Below are positions 35,101 to 42,896 of a stretch of DNA of 64,000 bases, one piece after another. The stretch's first letter is position 1. Each line of letters opens with the position of its first letter. A program made the translations under genes and the position numbers. The notes under the pieces were generated by a model that searched no databases, had not been told where the DNA came from, and was given only the letters and a program-made list of their open reading frames with translations. Origin of the DNA: Bacteroidaceae bacterium. Its GTDB lineage: Bacteria > Bacteroidota > Bacteroidia > Bacteroidales > Bacteroidaceae. The stretch lies in assembly GCA_017617315.1 (NCBI GenBank), contig JAFZWM010000019.1, positions 1-64,000 of the forward strand, read 5' to 3'.

Positions 35101-35487
35101 GAGCAGCAGAGAGCAAACATGAAGCAGTGGCTTGCAAGCGACGATTATTTGAGCAAGCACCGTGGCGAATATTTCGAGCGTTATGCTGCAAACGATCCGT
35201 TCGAGCATCACTTCGACTTCCACTTTGCACAGGGCTTCAAGTTCAACACAGGCAAGTATGTTCACAAGTTCGAACTTTCATTTGATGTGCTTAACATCGG
35301 TAACATGTTCAACAAGGAGTGGGGACGCTATTCTTCAGCAGCTGGTAGTGCTTCATACTACAGCCCTGTTACTTATGCTAAGAACGGTCAGTTCCAGTTC
35401 TTGCACGACGGCGACTACAACATGCATTCATACTCTGACTACTACTCTCGCTGGAGAGGTCAGATTGGTTTGAAGTATACATTCTAA
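32137..35487 (+). CDS. Oar-like TonB-dependent receptor with carboxypeptidase-type N-domain
   Basis: 1116 residues. After the signal peptide (MKRFLSFFGVMLFCVVSAVAQ) comes a CarboxypepD_reg-like beta-sandwich (GITGKVTTEGEAVIGATIQA... SYVGYETKVY). The TonB box/plug begins LNEIVVVGRSG, and the barrel ends YSRWRGQIGLKYTF. Plug features (GGSINAITKSGTNEFHGSLYGDWNN) are those of Oar/OmpA-like TonB receptors, which usually lack a SusD partner, as here. It has its own promoter and terminator. The substrate is unknown; protein fragments or nucleic-acid material are possible. Confidence 0.85.
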   Translation: MKRFLSFFGVMLFCVVSAVAQVTTSGITGKVTTEGEAVIGATIQAVHVPSGTHYGTTTNLSGRFDIQGMRAGGPYKVEISYVGYETKVYNDLYLQLGEALTLKVNLKEDSKELNEIVVVGRSGLDANKTGAAMSINAKQIQNMPSISHSIADITRLNPQINVSQSGAMTFAGASNRYNSFQVDGAMNNDVFGLTSNGQNGGQAGSQPISLETIDQIQVNVAPFDVRQSGFTGGSINAITKSGTNEFHGSLYGDWNNQDLIGSKYKMMNGKNSEKYEEQHEYHFGATIGGPIIKDKLFFFANFEKANKTYPNKYGYRSTASKLNPSGTNGKDGWAVVDEIMSFITASAKQQGVNYTPSLANPDIYQKSTKAGLKLDWNINDKHKFMLSWRLNDAKQLNGGSNASTFKAADQQYDFVSNTNTFTAELQSRFSQSVANEFRASYVRVRDHRDPIVAAPMVQISGVGNGTFTTGTEYSSAANALDQDTYTFTDNLTLYKGNHTFTFGTHNEFYNFKNLFIQNYYGCYYFNNPEDFYGFANGDYTKLKQYYYTCANVAVTGDPHWAAEFGAGQLGFYVQDKWDVTDNFQVTYGLRADIPLCFDTPTENPTFNNYAKSMYDKYGEIAANYSNLAAQAYNAGDIETANAYDRKWYETDQVRQRWDCKTNQKMSSAPMWSPRVGFRWKLDDASKYVIRGGAGIFTGRIPFVWLSNNISNTGIQLSSYNTNKGVEGMTLIWDPNKQQPNVAALAASGSQLINVFDKNFRFSQNARFSLGFDFRAAGIDWTFDGIYSKTLNDVVYRNLAYDLDGKTVAETYPSLSFDTRPTFARQTTKALAGAEAANITNIYHLGNTSQGYSYSLSLKAAKSFAFGLDLTAAYTYTQSKSVNSGTNSVAQSNFRYNYTHGNSNEPELGYSAYNIPHKIVISAFYTKEYAKHFSTTVGLIYTGSTGAPYSVYYYGDLNGDGADGNDLMFIPTDAQIDQMSFKAGSGYTEEQQRANMKQWLASDDYLSKHRGEYFERYAANDPFEHHFDFHFAQGFKFNTGKYVHKFELSFDVLNIGNMFNKEWGRYSSAAGSASYYSPVTYAKNGQFQFLHDGDYNMHSYSDYYSRWRGQIGLKYTF

Positions 35488-35511
35488 TCAAGAATACATA
35501 TCCGCTAATAC

Positions 35512-35544
35512 AAAGGCTACTTCGCATAGAGGTAGCCTTTTTTG
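35512..35544 (+). terminator. Terminator after the Oar-like receptor
   Basis: 9-bp stem AAAGGCTAC/GTAGCCTTT, 11-nt loop, followed by five T. Confidence 0.8.
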
Positions 35545-35626
35545 TGTTCTGTAGTAATTTTTGATTTATTAGACTTTATTGTTGGGATATTTGATTTTTT
35601 GGTGTAGTTTTTCCATTTTTTATGGT

Positions 35627-35634
35627 TATCTTTG
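35627..35634 (+). promoter_or_regulatory. Probable -7 box of the six-hairpin glycosidase-like gene
   Basis: TATCTTTG matches TAnnTTTG, 27 nt upstream of the chosen ATG; no TTTG at the right distance, so only half a promoter is seen. Confidence 0.45.
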
Positions 35635-35661
35635 CACTCGCTTTGTGATAGCTATTTTCCG

Positions 35662-38600
35662 ATGAATATTTTGAAAGTGATACTTCTGGTCTGCTCTTTC
35701 CTTGTAAGTGCAGGGATAAATGCTCAACAAATGGTTGGGCTTTCAAGCGTACCACGAAAGCTGAACTACCTTCCCGACGGAGAAAGCTTTGTAAGCGTAA
35801 ACGGTAAAAACCGATACACGCGTCCTTTGTACGGCTCGCACGACTCGTGGCGACTTGAGACTTCCGATTTCCCGGTTTTTGCAATATATTCTAAGAACGT
35901 ACAGCGAAACATTCAGTTCTATCTGCGCAAGCATAGCGGCGGAGTGGTGTATCTTGACTCGGTTGACTACTGCGAATCGCGCTTCACTCCCGGAAAGCGC
36001 TCGTATCATCTGAAGGACAGAAACTGGAACGGCGGAACAATCGACATAAACGTAATTGCAAATTACAAGTCGGAAGAGGCCGTCATGAAGATTGAGTTCA
36101 AGAACATTCCTTCGGATATTCTTCTTTATGCCTACGTTCGCGAGATTCGCGGAAAGGAATTGCAGCATAACGGCGATTTGGGAGGCGAGAAGCCCGATGT
36201 CTTCGAACCCGATTTGAAGACACCTCCAATCCAGCATCAGCAAATATATCTGCAAAGCGGAAAGGTATATCTTCTTCTTCGCAACTATCAGATTGTAGTT
36301 CCGCGCGACAACGAGGCCGTCTTGGCTTATGAAAAAGCCGAGGAGGAACGGCACAAACTCGTTTCGCAGTTCGAGATAAAGACTCCCGATGTCTTCATAA
36401 ACAATCTCGGCGGCGTACTGATGACGGCTGGCGAGGCTCTGTGGACAGGCTCGGTTTGGCGACACACGCCTATGGACTGGTGTATTCAGCATCCGGGAAT
36501 GAGAACGGCCTACATCGGCGACATGCTTGGCTGGCACGAGCGTTCAAGAATTCATTACAGCAACTACGCATCGAGTCAGGTGGTAGATGTAAAGCAGAAA
36601 CTCTTCCATCCAACGCAAGACCCCGAAAGAGGCATGAGCTCAAGCCGAATGGAGTGGGGACTGCCTATTTACAGCAACGGATACATTTGTAGCGTTCCGC
36701 GTCGAAGGGACGATATGCGAATATACAACAACAACGAGTCGTTTATCGACGGTCTCATCTCTCACCTGAGATGGACGGGCGACAAGGAAATGGCACGAAA
36801 GATGTGGCCCGTTATAGAAAGTCATCTGGCATGGGAAAAACGCAATTTCGACCCAGATTTCGACGGATTGTACGATTCTTACGCAACGATGAACTCCAGC
36901 CCCGGAATTTATTACAATGGCGGAGCGGTAACATACTCGTCGGCAAACAACTACAAGGCGTTCTTGTTCGCGTCAGACCTTGCAAAGATGCTCGGAAAGG
37001 ACGGAACGGCTTACAGGCAGGAGGCCGATTTTATAAAGCGCGCCATGCAAAACCGCCTCTGGATTTCAGACCGTGGACATTGGGCTGAATACGAAGACTT
37101 GATGGGACACCGAATGTTGCACAAGAGTGCCGGACTGTGGAGCATCTATCAGCCTATCGATTGCGGACTGAACACAACATTCCAGGCGTATCAGGCAACA
37201 CGATATGTCGATTCCGAGATTCCGCACATTCCAGTGCAGTCGGTAGGCGATACTCCGATGGACGGCGAGGTTAACCGTGGCGACTATGCCGATGTTTCGA
37301 CAACAAACTGGATGCCTTACGCATGGAGCGTAAACAATGTGATGACTGCCGAAAGTATGAATGCAGCGCTGGCTTATTTCCAGTCGGGCAGGGCAAACGA
37401 GGGCTTCAAACTCTTCAAGTCGGCAATCATCGACATAATGTATCTTGGCAGATGTCCGGGAAACGTGGGCTACATAAGCTACCTCGATCAGGCACGCGGC
37501 GAGTTTGCACGCGACTATGGTGATGCCGTGGCAACAACGGCTCGCACGGTGGTTGAGGGATTGTACGGCATTGCGCCCGATGCGCTGAAGAGATGCCTGC
37601 ACATGAAGCCGCAGATTCCAACCGACTGGCAGTTTGCGAGCCTCAAGACTCCCGACATCACGTTCGACTATCGCCGCGACGGAAGCGTTGAACGATATGT
37701 CATAACGCACAATATGATGGCCATCGATACCGTAGAGTGGCGTCTGCCGCTGAAGTATTCGGCTGTCGAGATAAAGGTTAACGGAAAGGTTCAGAAAGAT
37801 TGCTATGTCGACCCGAACAGCGTTCAGAAGCCTTACATGGTTTTCAAGGTTGTCCTTAAACCCGGAAAGAAATGTAACGTTGAACTCAGAGGTCAGGAAG
37901 GCGAAGAACTCTTTGCCAATATGCTCTCGCTCGGATTGCAAGGCCCCGGCTCGTTTACAACGCTCAAGAATCCTTCTGAACTTCATGTAGATTGGCTGAG
38001 ATGCTACGACCCTGAGCAGATTTTCGGCGGTTCGGAAAGACTGACGCGAAGCTCGTTCAAGGGCGAGATTGAGCAGAATGTTCCCGAGGGACACCACACG
38101 TTCTTCATTCAGGCTCAGCAGGGCTATCAGAACTGGTGGATTCCGGTTGATGTTGAAGTCCGACAGAAGCCTGCGGAAACGATAAAGCCGGAGTCATTCG
38201 ACGAAATGAACGTCGCCACTCTCGAGCCGGTCGATATGTCTGGCTGCTTCAACGCCAAGGTTACAGATATCTTCAAGAACAAATATCTTAAACCGCGTCC
38301 GCCGTACACAACGTTACAGATTCCGATAAGCGGTTTGGGCGACTGGCGTCATCCCGACCGAAAGTTCGATGTAGACGACAGCGGACTGCGCGCAATGGCA
38401 AAGAACGGCCTGTTCGTAACCGACAAGGGTTGGAAGTGGCTCACGCCGTCAACCGGAAAGAATGTTCTGTACACAACGCTCTTCGACAATTATCCCGACA
38501 AGGCTCGTGTGCCGCTATCGGGTTTTGCCGAGCATGCCTATCTGATGATGGCGGGAAGCACCAATCCAATGCAGAGCCGCATCGAAAACGGAGTGATAAC

Positions 38601-38922
38601 CGTTGTCTACAAAGACGGCTCAAAGCAGAGGATGTATCTGGTAAATCCAACAAATTGGCCGTCAATCGATCAGGCTTATTTCGAAGACGGAAAGGCGTTC
38701 GACCGCGATGCGCCAACGCTCTATCGCCTTTGTCTGAAGACAGGCTATGTAACCAATCATTTGGCGCGAGACATCAACTCAACAGTCTTGCTCGTAGAGG
38801 GCGGAGCGGCCGTCTTGCTCGATATGCCTCTTGATATGTCAAAGGAACTTGACTATCTCGAAGTCGAGACGCTTGCAAACGATGTCGTCGTCGGTCTGAT
38901 GGGCGTTACATTACAGAGATAA
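35662..38922 (+). CDS. Secreted six-hairpin glycosidase-like protein (DUF4450-type)
   Basis: 1086 residues; start at MNILKVILLVCSFLVSAGINAQ because it gives a clean signal peptide close behind the -7 box. Residues 30-230 form a beta-rich domain like those annotated DUF4450. Residues 240-660 have the alternating Trp/Arg helical motifs of (alpha/alpha)6 glycosidases (WTGDKEMARKMWPVIESHLAWEKRNFDPDFDGLYDSYATMNSS; DYADVSTTNWMPYAWSVNNVM). The remainder is beta-sandwich. It probably cleaves a plant or host glycan in the periplasm or outside; substrate unknown. It is monocistronic and not adjacent to a SusCD pair. Confidence 0.65.
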   Translation: MNILKVILLVCSFLVSAGINAQQMVGLSSVPRKLNYLPDGESFVSVNGKNRYTRPLYGSHDSWRLETSDFPVFAIYSKNVQRNIQFYLRKHSGGVVYLDSVDYCESRFTPGKRSYHLKDRNWNGGTIDINVIANYKSEEAVMKIEFKNIPSDILLYAYVREIRGKELQHNGDLGGEKPDVFEPDLKTPPIQHQQIYLQSGKVYLLLRNYQIVVPRDNEAVLAYEKAEEERHKLVSQFEIKTPDVFINNLGGVLMTAGEALWTGSVWRHTPMDWCIQHPGMRTAYIGDMLGWHERSRIHYSNYASSQVVDVKQKLFHPTQDPERGMSSSRMEWGLPIYSNGYICSVPRRRDDMRIYNNNESFIDGLISHLRWTGDKEMARKMWPVIESHLAWEKRNFDPDFDGLYDSYATMNSSPGIYYNGGAVTYSSANNYKAFLFASDLAKMLGKDGTAYRQEADFIKRAMQNRLWISDRGHWAEYEDLMGHRMLHKSAGLWSIYQPIDCGLNTTFQAYQATRYVDSEIPHIPVQSVGDTPMDGEVNRGDYADVSTTNWMPYAWSVNNVMTAESMNAALAYFQSGRANEGFKLFKSAIIDIMYLGRCPGNVGYISYLDQARGEFARDYGDAVATTARTVVEGLYGIAPDALKRCLHMKPQIPTDWQFASLKTPDITFDYRRDGSVERYVITHNMMAIDTVEWRLPLKYSAVEIKVNGKVQKDCYVDPNSVQKPYMVFKVVLKPGKKCNVELRGQEGEELFANMLSLGLQGPGSFTTLKNPSELHVDWLRCYDPEQIFGGSERLTRSSFKGEIEQNVPEGHHTFFIQAQQGYQNWWIPVDVEVRQKPAETIKPESFDEMNVATLEPVDMSGCFNAKVTDIFKNKYLKPRPPYTTLQIPISGLGDWRHPDRKFDVDDSGLRAMAKNGLFVTDKGWKWLTPSTGKNVLYTTLFDNYPDKARVPLSGFAEHAYLMMAGSTNPMQSRIENGVITVVYKDGSKQRMYLVNPTNWPSIDQAYFEDGKAFDRDAPTLYRLCLKTGYVTNHLARDINSTVLLVEGGAAVLLDMPLDMSKELDYLEVETLANDVVVGLMGVTLQR

Positions 38923-38924
38923 AA

Positions 38925-38965
38925 AAATCTCCACAAAAGCATTTTGCATTTGTGGAGATTTTTTT
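38925..38965. terminator. Bidirectional terminator between convergent genes
   Basis: 13-bp perfect stem AAATCTCCACAAA/TTTGTGGAGATTT whose loop holds a further GCA/TGC pairing. A-run on one side and T-run on the other serve both convergent genes. Confidence 0.85.
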
Positions 38966-38969
38966 TGTC

Positions 38970-39455
38970 TTATTTTCTCTTTGTATAGAGGTCTTTTATT
39001 TCCTTTACCATCTTTCCTATGTCATCTTTGCCTATTGGTTTCCATTCGCCTCCCATGTTTTCCGAACGATGGATAACGTTGTCGTTGTCGGCATGGAAGA
39101 AATTGTGAATGTACATGTATCTGTCCTTAGACATATCTATGGTAATCTGAATGTTGCCTTTCTGAAACTTGCAGGTGTATTCTGTAAAGTTCTTGTAGAA
39201 AGGCGAGGTGCTGTACCATTGGGTGTTTACTACGAGAAACAGGCCGTCGGTCTTTTCCCATTGCAAATCATCGTTGATGAAGTACACGCTTTTCTTTGCT
39301 TCTGTTTCTACCGTGAATTGCGGAAATTTGTAGAAGTCTCCGATAATTCCTTCAATTTGCTTGTGAATGGTGCCGACTCTTTTCTGTGTTGTTTGTCCAA
39401 ACATGTTAAGGTTGCACATCATAAGCAATGCTAATATAAAGACTTTCATGTTCAT
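38970..39455 (-). CDS. Small secreted protein of unknown function
   Basis: 161 residues with signal peptide MNMKVFILALLMMCNLNMFGQ (an ATG two codons in is equally possible). The mature part is mixed alpha/beta with KFPQFTVETEAKKSVYFINDD and DNVIHRSENMGGEWKPIGKDDIGKMVKEIKDLYTKRK. I do not recognise the family. It has a consensus promoter and ends in the shared bidirectional terminator, so it is a single-gene unit. Confidence 0.7.
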   Translation of the reverse strand: MNMKVFILALLMMCNLNMFGQTTQKRVGTIHKQIEGIIGDFYKFPQFTVETEAKKSVYFINDDLQWEKTDGLFLVVNTQWYSTSPFYKNFTEYTCKFQKGNIQITIDMSKDRYMYIHNFFHADNDNVIHRSENMGGEWKPIGKDDIGKMVKEIKDLYTKRK

Positions 39456-39485
39456 AGCGGGTGGATTTTTCTATGTTATGTAATA

Positions 39486-39516
39486 ATGCAAAGATAGTCT
39501 TTTTTAGTTTTATGAC
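39486..39516 (-). promoter_or_regulatory. Promoter of the small secreted protein gene
   Basis: On the minus strand TTTG-N19-TATCTTTG, an exact Bacteroidetes consensus, about 30 nt upstream of the ATG. Confidence 0.75.
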
Positions 39517-39619
39517 AAATATTTTTATATGCTTTTATTGCGTAATCGTCTATATTTATTATGCGAGTTCGGCATAATTCTGTAATAGTATGCAAAAAAA
39601 ACGAATCATTACATAAAAA

Positions 39620-40130
39620 GTTAAGACTTGAAAGTTGAAAAAGCTATTTAATTGACAATGGACAGTTGACTATTATTTTAGTTGAGAATTGAAAAAACTT
39701 TTTTAATTCACAATGGACAATGAAGGAGGAAAATCCCATATCGTTAATTACTACGATATGGGATTTTTCTGTTGAATACGCTATTTTGAATTTATTAAGA
39801 AGATAGTAAGGGGAAAACAAGAGTGTAGGTGCGAGGAAGATGCGGGATAGCAAACCGAAAGGTATGCTCAAGGTACGGGATAGTAAGGAAATAGTAAGGG
39901 AGTAACAAGCCGGAAGATTTGGAGTAGCTACGGGGAAGGTACGTTCAAGTTACGTGGAAGGTTCGGGGAAGTAAGCCGTAAATCCAATTCACAATTGCAG
40001 TGAACAATTGACAATGAATGGGGTAGTAAGGGGATAGCAAGGGGGAAGCAAGCCGAAAACTTGGGACAATGTTTTTGAATTTTGGAACTTGAAAGTTGAA
40101 AAATCCAATTCACAATGGAAGCCGCGTAAG
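39620..40130. repeat. Inverted copy of the composite intergenic repeat module
   Basis: Gene-free DNA holding, on the minus strand from right to left, 11-nt units (CTTGCTATCCCC/CCTTACTATCC type, around 40060-39790), then the hairpin at 39731-39766, then 7-nt TCAACTG/TCAATTG-type units with the phrase AAATAGCTTTTTCAACTTTC also found near 23220 (39725-39620). This is the same order as at 22690-23377 on the plus strand. Confidence 0.75.
39731..39766. terminator. Perfect 14-bp hairpin inside the repeat module
   Basis: AAATCCCATATCGT/ACGATATGGGATTT with an 8-nt loop, T-rich on both flanks. It lies about 420 nt beyond the end of the leftward GH43 operon; it may terminate that transcript or form a stable RNA end. 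Confidence 0.55.
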
Positions 40131-40183
40131 AAAGAATTGTCAGTTATTTTTCAACTATCAAATTTCAATTCTCTTTTTATGAT

Positions 40184-40984
40184 TCACTTTCGGCATAAAA
40201 TGGGGGTGATGTCTATGTTTACCGAATGAAAGGTATTTGTGCTTGAAAGCGTAGGATTTTCATCGGCCTTTTTCATCCAGAACATAACCAACTCTGGCGA
40301 TGTAATGGTATGGCTGTCTTCGAAGATGCACTTTTCGGGTTTAATCTCTTCCCACTTGCGCGATGTGTGGCGAAGGGTTCTCATGTTGTCAAGCTTGATG
40401 CTTTCGTCAATATCGCCGTACAGATTATCTCTGTTCATGAACATCTCGGCCATGCAGTCGGCTTGCAGTTCAAAGCGTTCTTCGAGTTGCGTTTTCCTTT
40501 CCTCGTCCATTTTCATGCTAAGTTCGTCGATGTAACTGCTTATTCCAATTGTGTTCTGTACATGATGACTTACGCAATGTGCCACCAGATATGTGGTGAT
40601 GAAATCCTGTCTTATGCCGCTTTGCTTGTGCAGAAACTCGAGATAAGCCATGTCGAAGTATATTGTGCTGTCGGCTGCCGAGTAGAAGATTCCGGTATGC
40701 GTTTCTCCCTTTGACGATTTGCGACATTCCACCTCACCCTTATATATAATAAGGTTAGGCTCTCTGTATTTCGGAAAGCTATCAGAAAGCACGTACAACC
40801 AGAAGTCGGTCGTACGTGCGATATTGTCTTTTATGAACCTTACGGTTTTGTCCTCTTCTTTTGTCGTCTCGAATCTTATCTTTTCTTCCGATTCTGAATT
40901 CTGCTTTTCCCATCGGCTTTTGGCATAGAAGCATCCGCCGATGATTATTGCTGCAACCAAGAAGTAGTAGTATTTTCTTTTCAT
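40184..40984 (-). CDS. YpfJ-like zinc-metallopeptidase homologue with broken HExxH motif
   Basis: 266 residues. An N-terminal hydrophobic segment ends in a possible lipobox (IIIGGC, Cys18). The pattern of the YpfJ/neutral-zinc-metallopeptidase family is visible: VAHCVSHHVQNTIG aligns with the family's AHEYGHHVQ-type motif, and ERFELQADCMAE supplies the third-ligand region (Glu172). The catalytic Glu is replaced by Cys137 while His136 and His140 are kept, so hydrolysis is doubtful; a binding or regulatory role is possible. The start overlaps the stop of the GH43 gene (ATGA), so the two are coupled. Confidence 0.75.
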   Translation of the reverse strand: MKRKYYYFLVAAIIIGGCFYAKSRWEKQNSESEEKIRFETTKEEDKTVRFIKDNIARTTDFWLYVLSDSFPKYREPNLIIYKGEVECRKSSKGETHTGIFYSAADSTIYFDMAYLEFLHKQSGIRQDFITTYLVAHCVSHHVQNTIGISSYIDELSMKMDEERKTQLEERFELQADCMAEMFMNRDNLYGDIDESIKLDNMRTLRHTSRKWEEIKPEKCIFEDSHTITSPELVMFWMKKADENPTLSSTNTFHSVNIDITPILCRK

Positions 40985-42678
40985 TTGTTCATGTCTTTGT
41001 CGACAGTTGTTGCGTACATTCCGATGTATGCGCCCGTAAATCCGCCTGCAACCTTTGTGCTAAGAACTGTTGCGTCCTGCTCGCTGAATTTCATTTCTAC
41101 CTTGTTTTCTGCCTTTGCTTCCTGAAAGTAGTAGCTGAATTGCATCTTGTCGCCAACCTGCTTTACCTTCAGTATAAGTTCAGAAAGCTTTTTCTTGTTC
41201 GGAATCAGTTGTTCTTCTGAAAAAGTCTTGTCCTTGTTGCGTCCGCTCAGTCTGATAACCATCTTTCCCTTGCTGTTAACCGTCTTTCCGAGAATGTAGA
41301 AATGCTCGTCGTTATAGAAGCAAGCCATTCCTGCAAATTCGCCTTCCTTCAGAGGCAGATAGTCGAGGTGGACGGTGGCTGTATATTCCTTGCTTATTAC
41401 GCGCTCGCCGATGAACGACGGATTTCCGTAGCTGTCGAGTGCAACAGGGCGTGGCGTTATTCTCAGCTTTCCGCCGCCAACCTGATACCAACTGTTTGCC
41501 GGGTCTTGCGGAGTTCTGATAAAATTCCACTGATTAGAGAGCTTGTTTGCCATGAAGTCATCACAGTTGCCAGTAAGATCGCGGTTTTCCGGGCGCAACA
41601 TTCCCTTTTTCAGTTTCAGCGGAACGCTTTCGCCTTCTTTCAGGATTATCGGCTGCTCGTCGTTCCATGTTACAGGCAGCAGGAATGTCTCTCTTCCGGT
41701 ATTGTAGAAGTCGTCTTTGTACGGGCGGCATCCGAGGAATACTGAAAACCAGTTGCCGTTTATGTCTTGAATAAGGTCGGCATGACCTGTGCATGTTACA
41801 GCATCTTTTCTTCCTGCCGGCAGATTTCTTTGGGTTAATATCGGGTTGATAGGGCATTGCTTGTAAGGCCCCATCACGCTGTCTGCCGAGAAAATAACTT
41901 CAGAGTGAGCCTCTGCCGTTCCTCCTTCGGCTGCCATCAGATAGTATTTGTTGTTTACTCTGTAAAGATGCGGCCCTTCAATCCAGATTGGTTTCTTCTC
42001 CGGATTCGTTCCTTTGTCTATGATTACCTTGCTTGTGCCTTTCACAACCTTGCCGGTCTTTACGTCAAACTCGTGAATCCATATTGCGCGATGGCCGTCG
42101 TACTCGGCAGGGTAGGAAGGTGCGTCGTTGTTCACGATATACGCCTTTCCGTCAATGTCGAAGAAGAATGAAGGGTCGATGCCGCCAACCTCAGGCAGCG
42201 GAATAGGGTCGCTCCAATGATTGTACTTCGGATTTGTGGTCTTGACATAGAAGTTTCCGCCCATATCGACGGTTGTATAAACAACGTAGAACGTATTGTT
42301 GTGCTCGTTGAACTGAATATCGGGAGCATATACGGCGCGCGACATTCTCAAGTCCTTGATGTTGAGTTGCGACTTTCTGTTCAGGACATATCCGAGTTGC
42401 TTCCAGTTTGCGAGGTCGGTGCTGTGCCATATCGGAATTCCCGGATAATATGCAAACGAAGAGTTTACAAGATAGAAGTCTTCGCCTCTTCTGCAAACGC
42501 TCGGATCGGGATAGAATCCTCTGATTACCGGATTCAGATATTCCTCGTTTGGGTCGTACTCTATTGTTTTGTCATCGTTGTGGTAGAAAAAGTTAGAGAA
42601 AACGGCTTTTTCCTGCGAAAAGCAATGACCATAGGCAAAAAGTAGTGAACAAAATGCTGCAACTCTTATGAATTTCAT
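40981..42678 (-). CDS. Secreted GH43 beta-xylosidase/arabinofuranosidase with C-terminal beta-sandwich
   Basis: 565 residues with signal peptide MKFIRVAAFCSLLFAYGHCFSQ. The five-bladed GH43 domain shows the catalytic base in GFYPDPSV (Asp58), the pKa-modulating Asp in GGIDPSFF and the general acid in IEGPHLY. The C-terminal 200 residues fit the concanavalin-like GH43 C2 domain of beta-xylosidases (NKLSNQWNFIRTPQ, GEFAGMACFYNDEHFYIL). It removes xylose or arabinose from xylo-oligosaccharides in the periplasm. It is transcribed divergently from the SusC gene and coupled to the metallopeptidase homologue. Confidence 0.9.
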   Translation of the reverse strand: MKFIRVAAFCSLLFAYGHCFSQEKAVFSNFFYHNDDKTIEYDPNEEYLNPVIRGFYPDPSVCRRGEDFYLVNSSFAYYPGIPIWHSTDLANWKQLGYVLNRKSQLNIKDLRMSRAVYAPDIQFNEHNNTFYVVYTTVDMGGNFYVKTTNPKYNHWSDPIPLPEVGGIDPSFFFDIDGKAYIVNNDAPSYPAEYDGHRAIWIHEFDVKTGKVVKGTSKVIIDKGTNPEKKPIWIEGPHLYRVNNKYYLMAAEGGTAEAHSEVIFSADSVMGPYKQCPINPILTQRNLPAGRKDAVTCTGHADLIQDINGNWFSVFLGCRPYKDDFYNTGRETFLLPVTWNDEQPIILKEGESVPLKLKKGMLRPENRDLTGNCDDFMANKLSNQWNFIRTPQDPANSWYQVGGGKLRITPRPVALDSYGNPSFIGERVISKEYTATVHLDYLPLKEGEFAGMACFYNDEHFYILGKTVNSKGKMVIRLSGRNKDKTFSEEQLIPNKKKLSELILKVKQVGDKMQFSYYFQEAKAENKVEMKFSEQDATVLSTKVAGGFTGAYIGMYATTVDKDMNK

Positions 42679-42771
42679 GATTTTTAATATATTTATTATG
42701 ATGAAAACTCCTTAAATACTTGGTAAATATAATATAAGGTATTTAGAAATAGCATATAAAATATTTTACTG

Positions 42772-42779
42772 CAAATATA
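42772..42779 (-). promoter_or_regulatory. Probable -7 box of the GH43 operon
   Basis: TATATTTG on the minus strand fits TAnnTTTG, 93 nt upstream of the GH43 start; the -33 element is not evident. Confidence 0.4.
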
Positions 42780-42798
42780 TACTTTTCCAAGAGATAAA

Positions 42799-42830
42799 TT
42801 TGTATTTAAAAAAGGTTTTTTATATTTTTG
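42799..42830 (+). promoter_or_regulatory. Promoter of the xylan SusC operon
   Basis: TTTG, 20 nt, TATTTTTG: near-consensus Bacteroidetes promoter, 66 nt upstream of the SusC ATG. Any regulator binding site is not recognisable. Confidence 0.7.
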
Positions 42831-42896
42831 TCCCCAAAAGCATGTTCTATGCTCGTAAAAATTATGAGCTGTAGTTCTTAAAATTAATATTTCGGT

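Noticed and set aside
37066-38097. Minus-strand 343-codon frame opposite the six-hairpin glycosidase-like gene
   Set aside because: No motif; shadow of the plus-strand gene.
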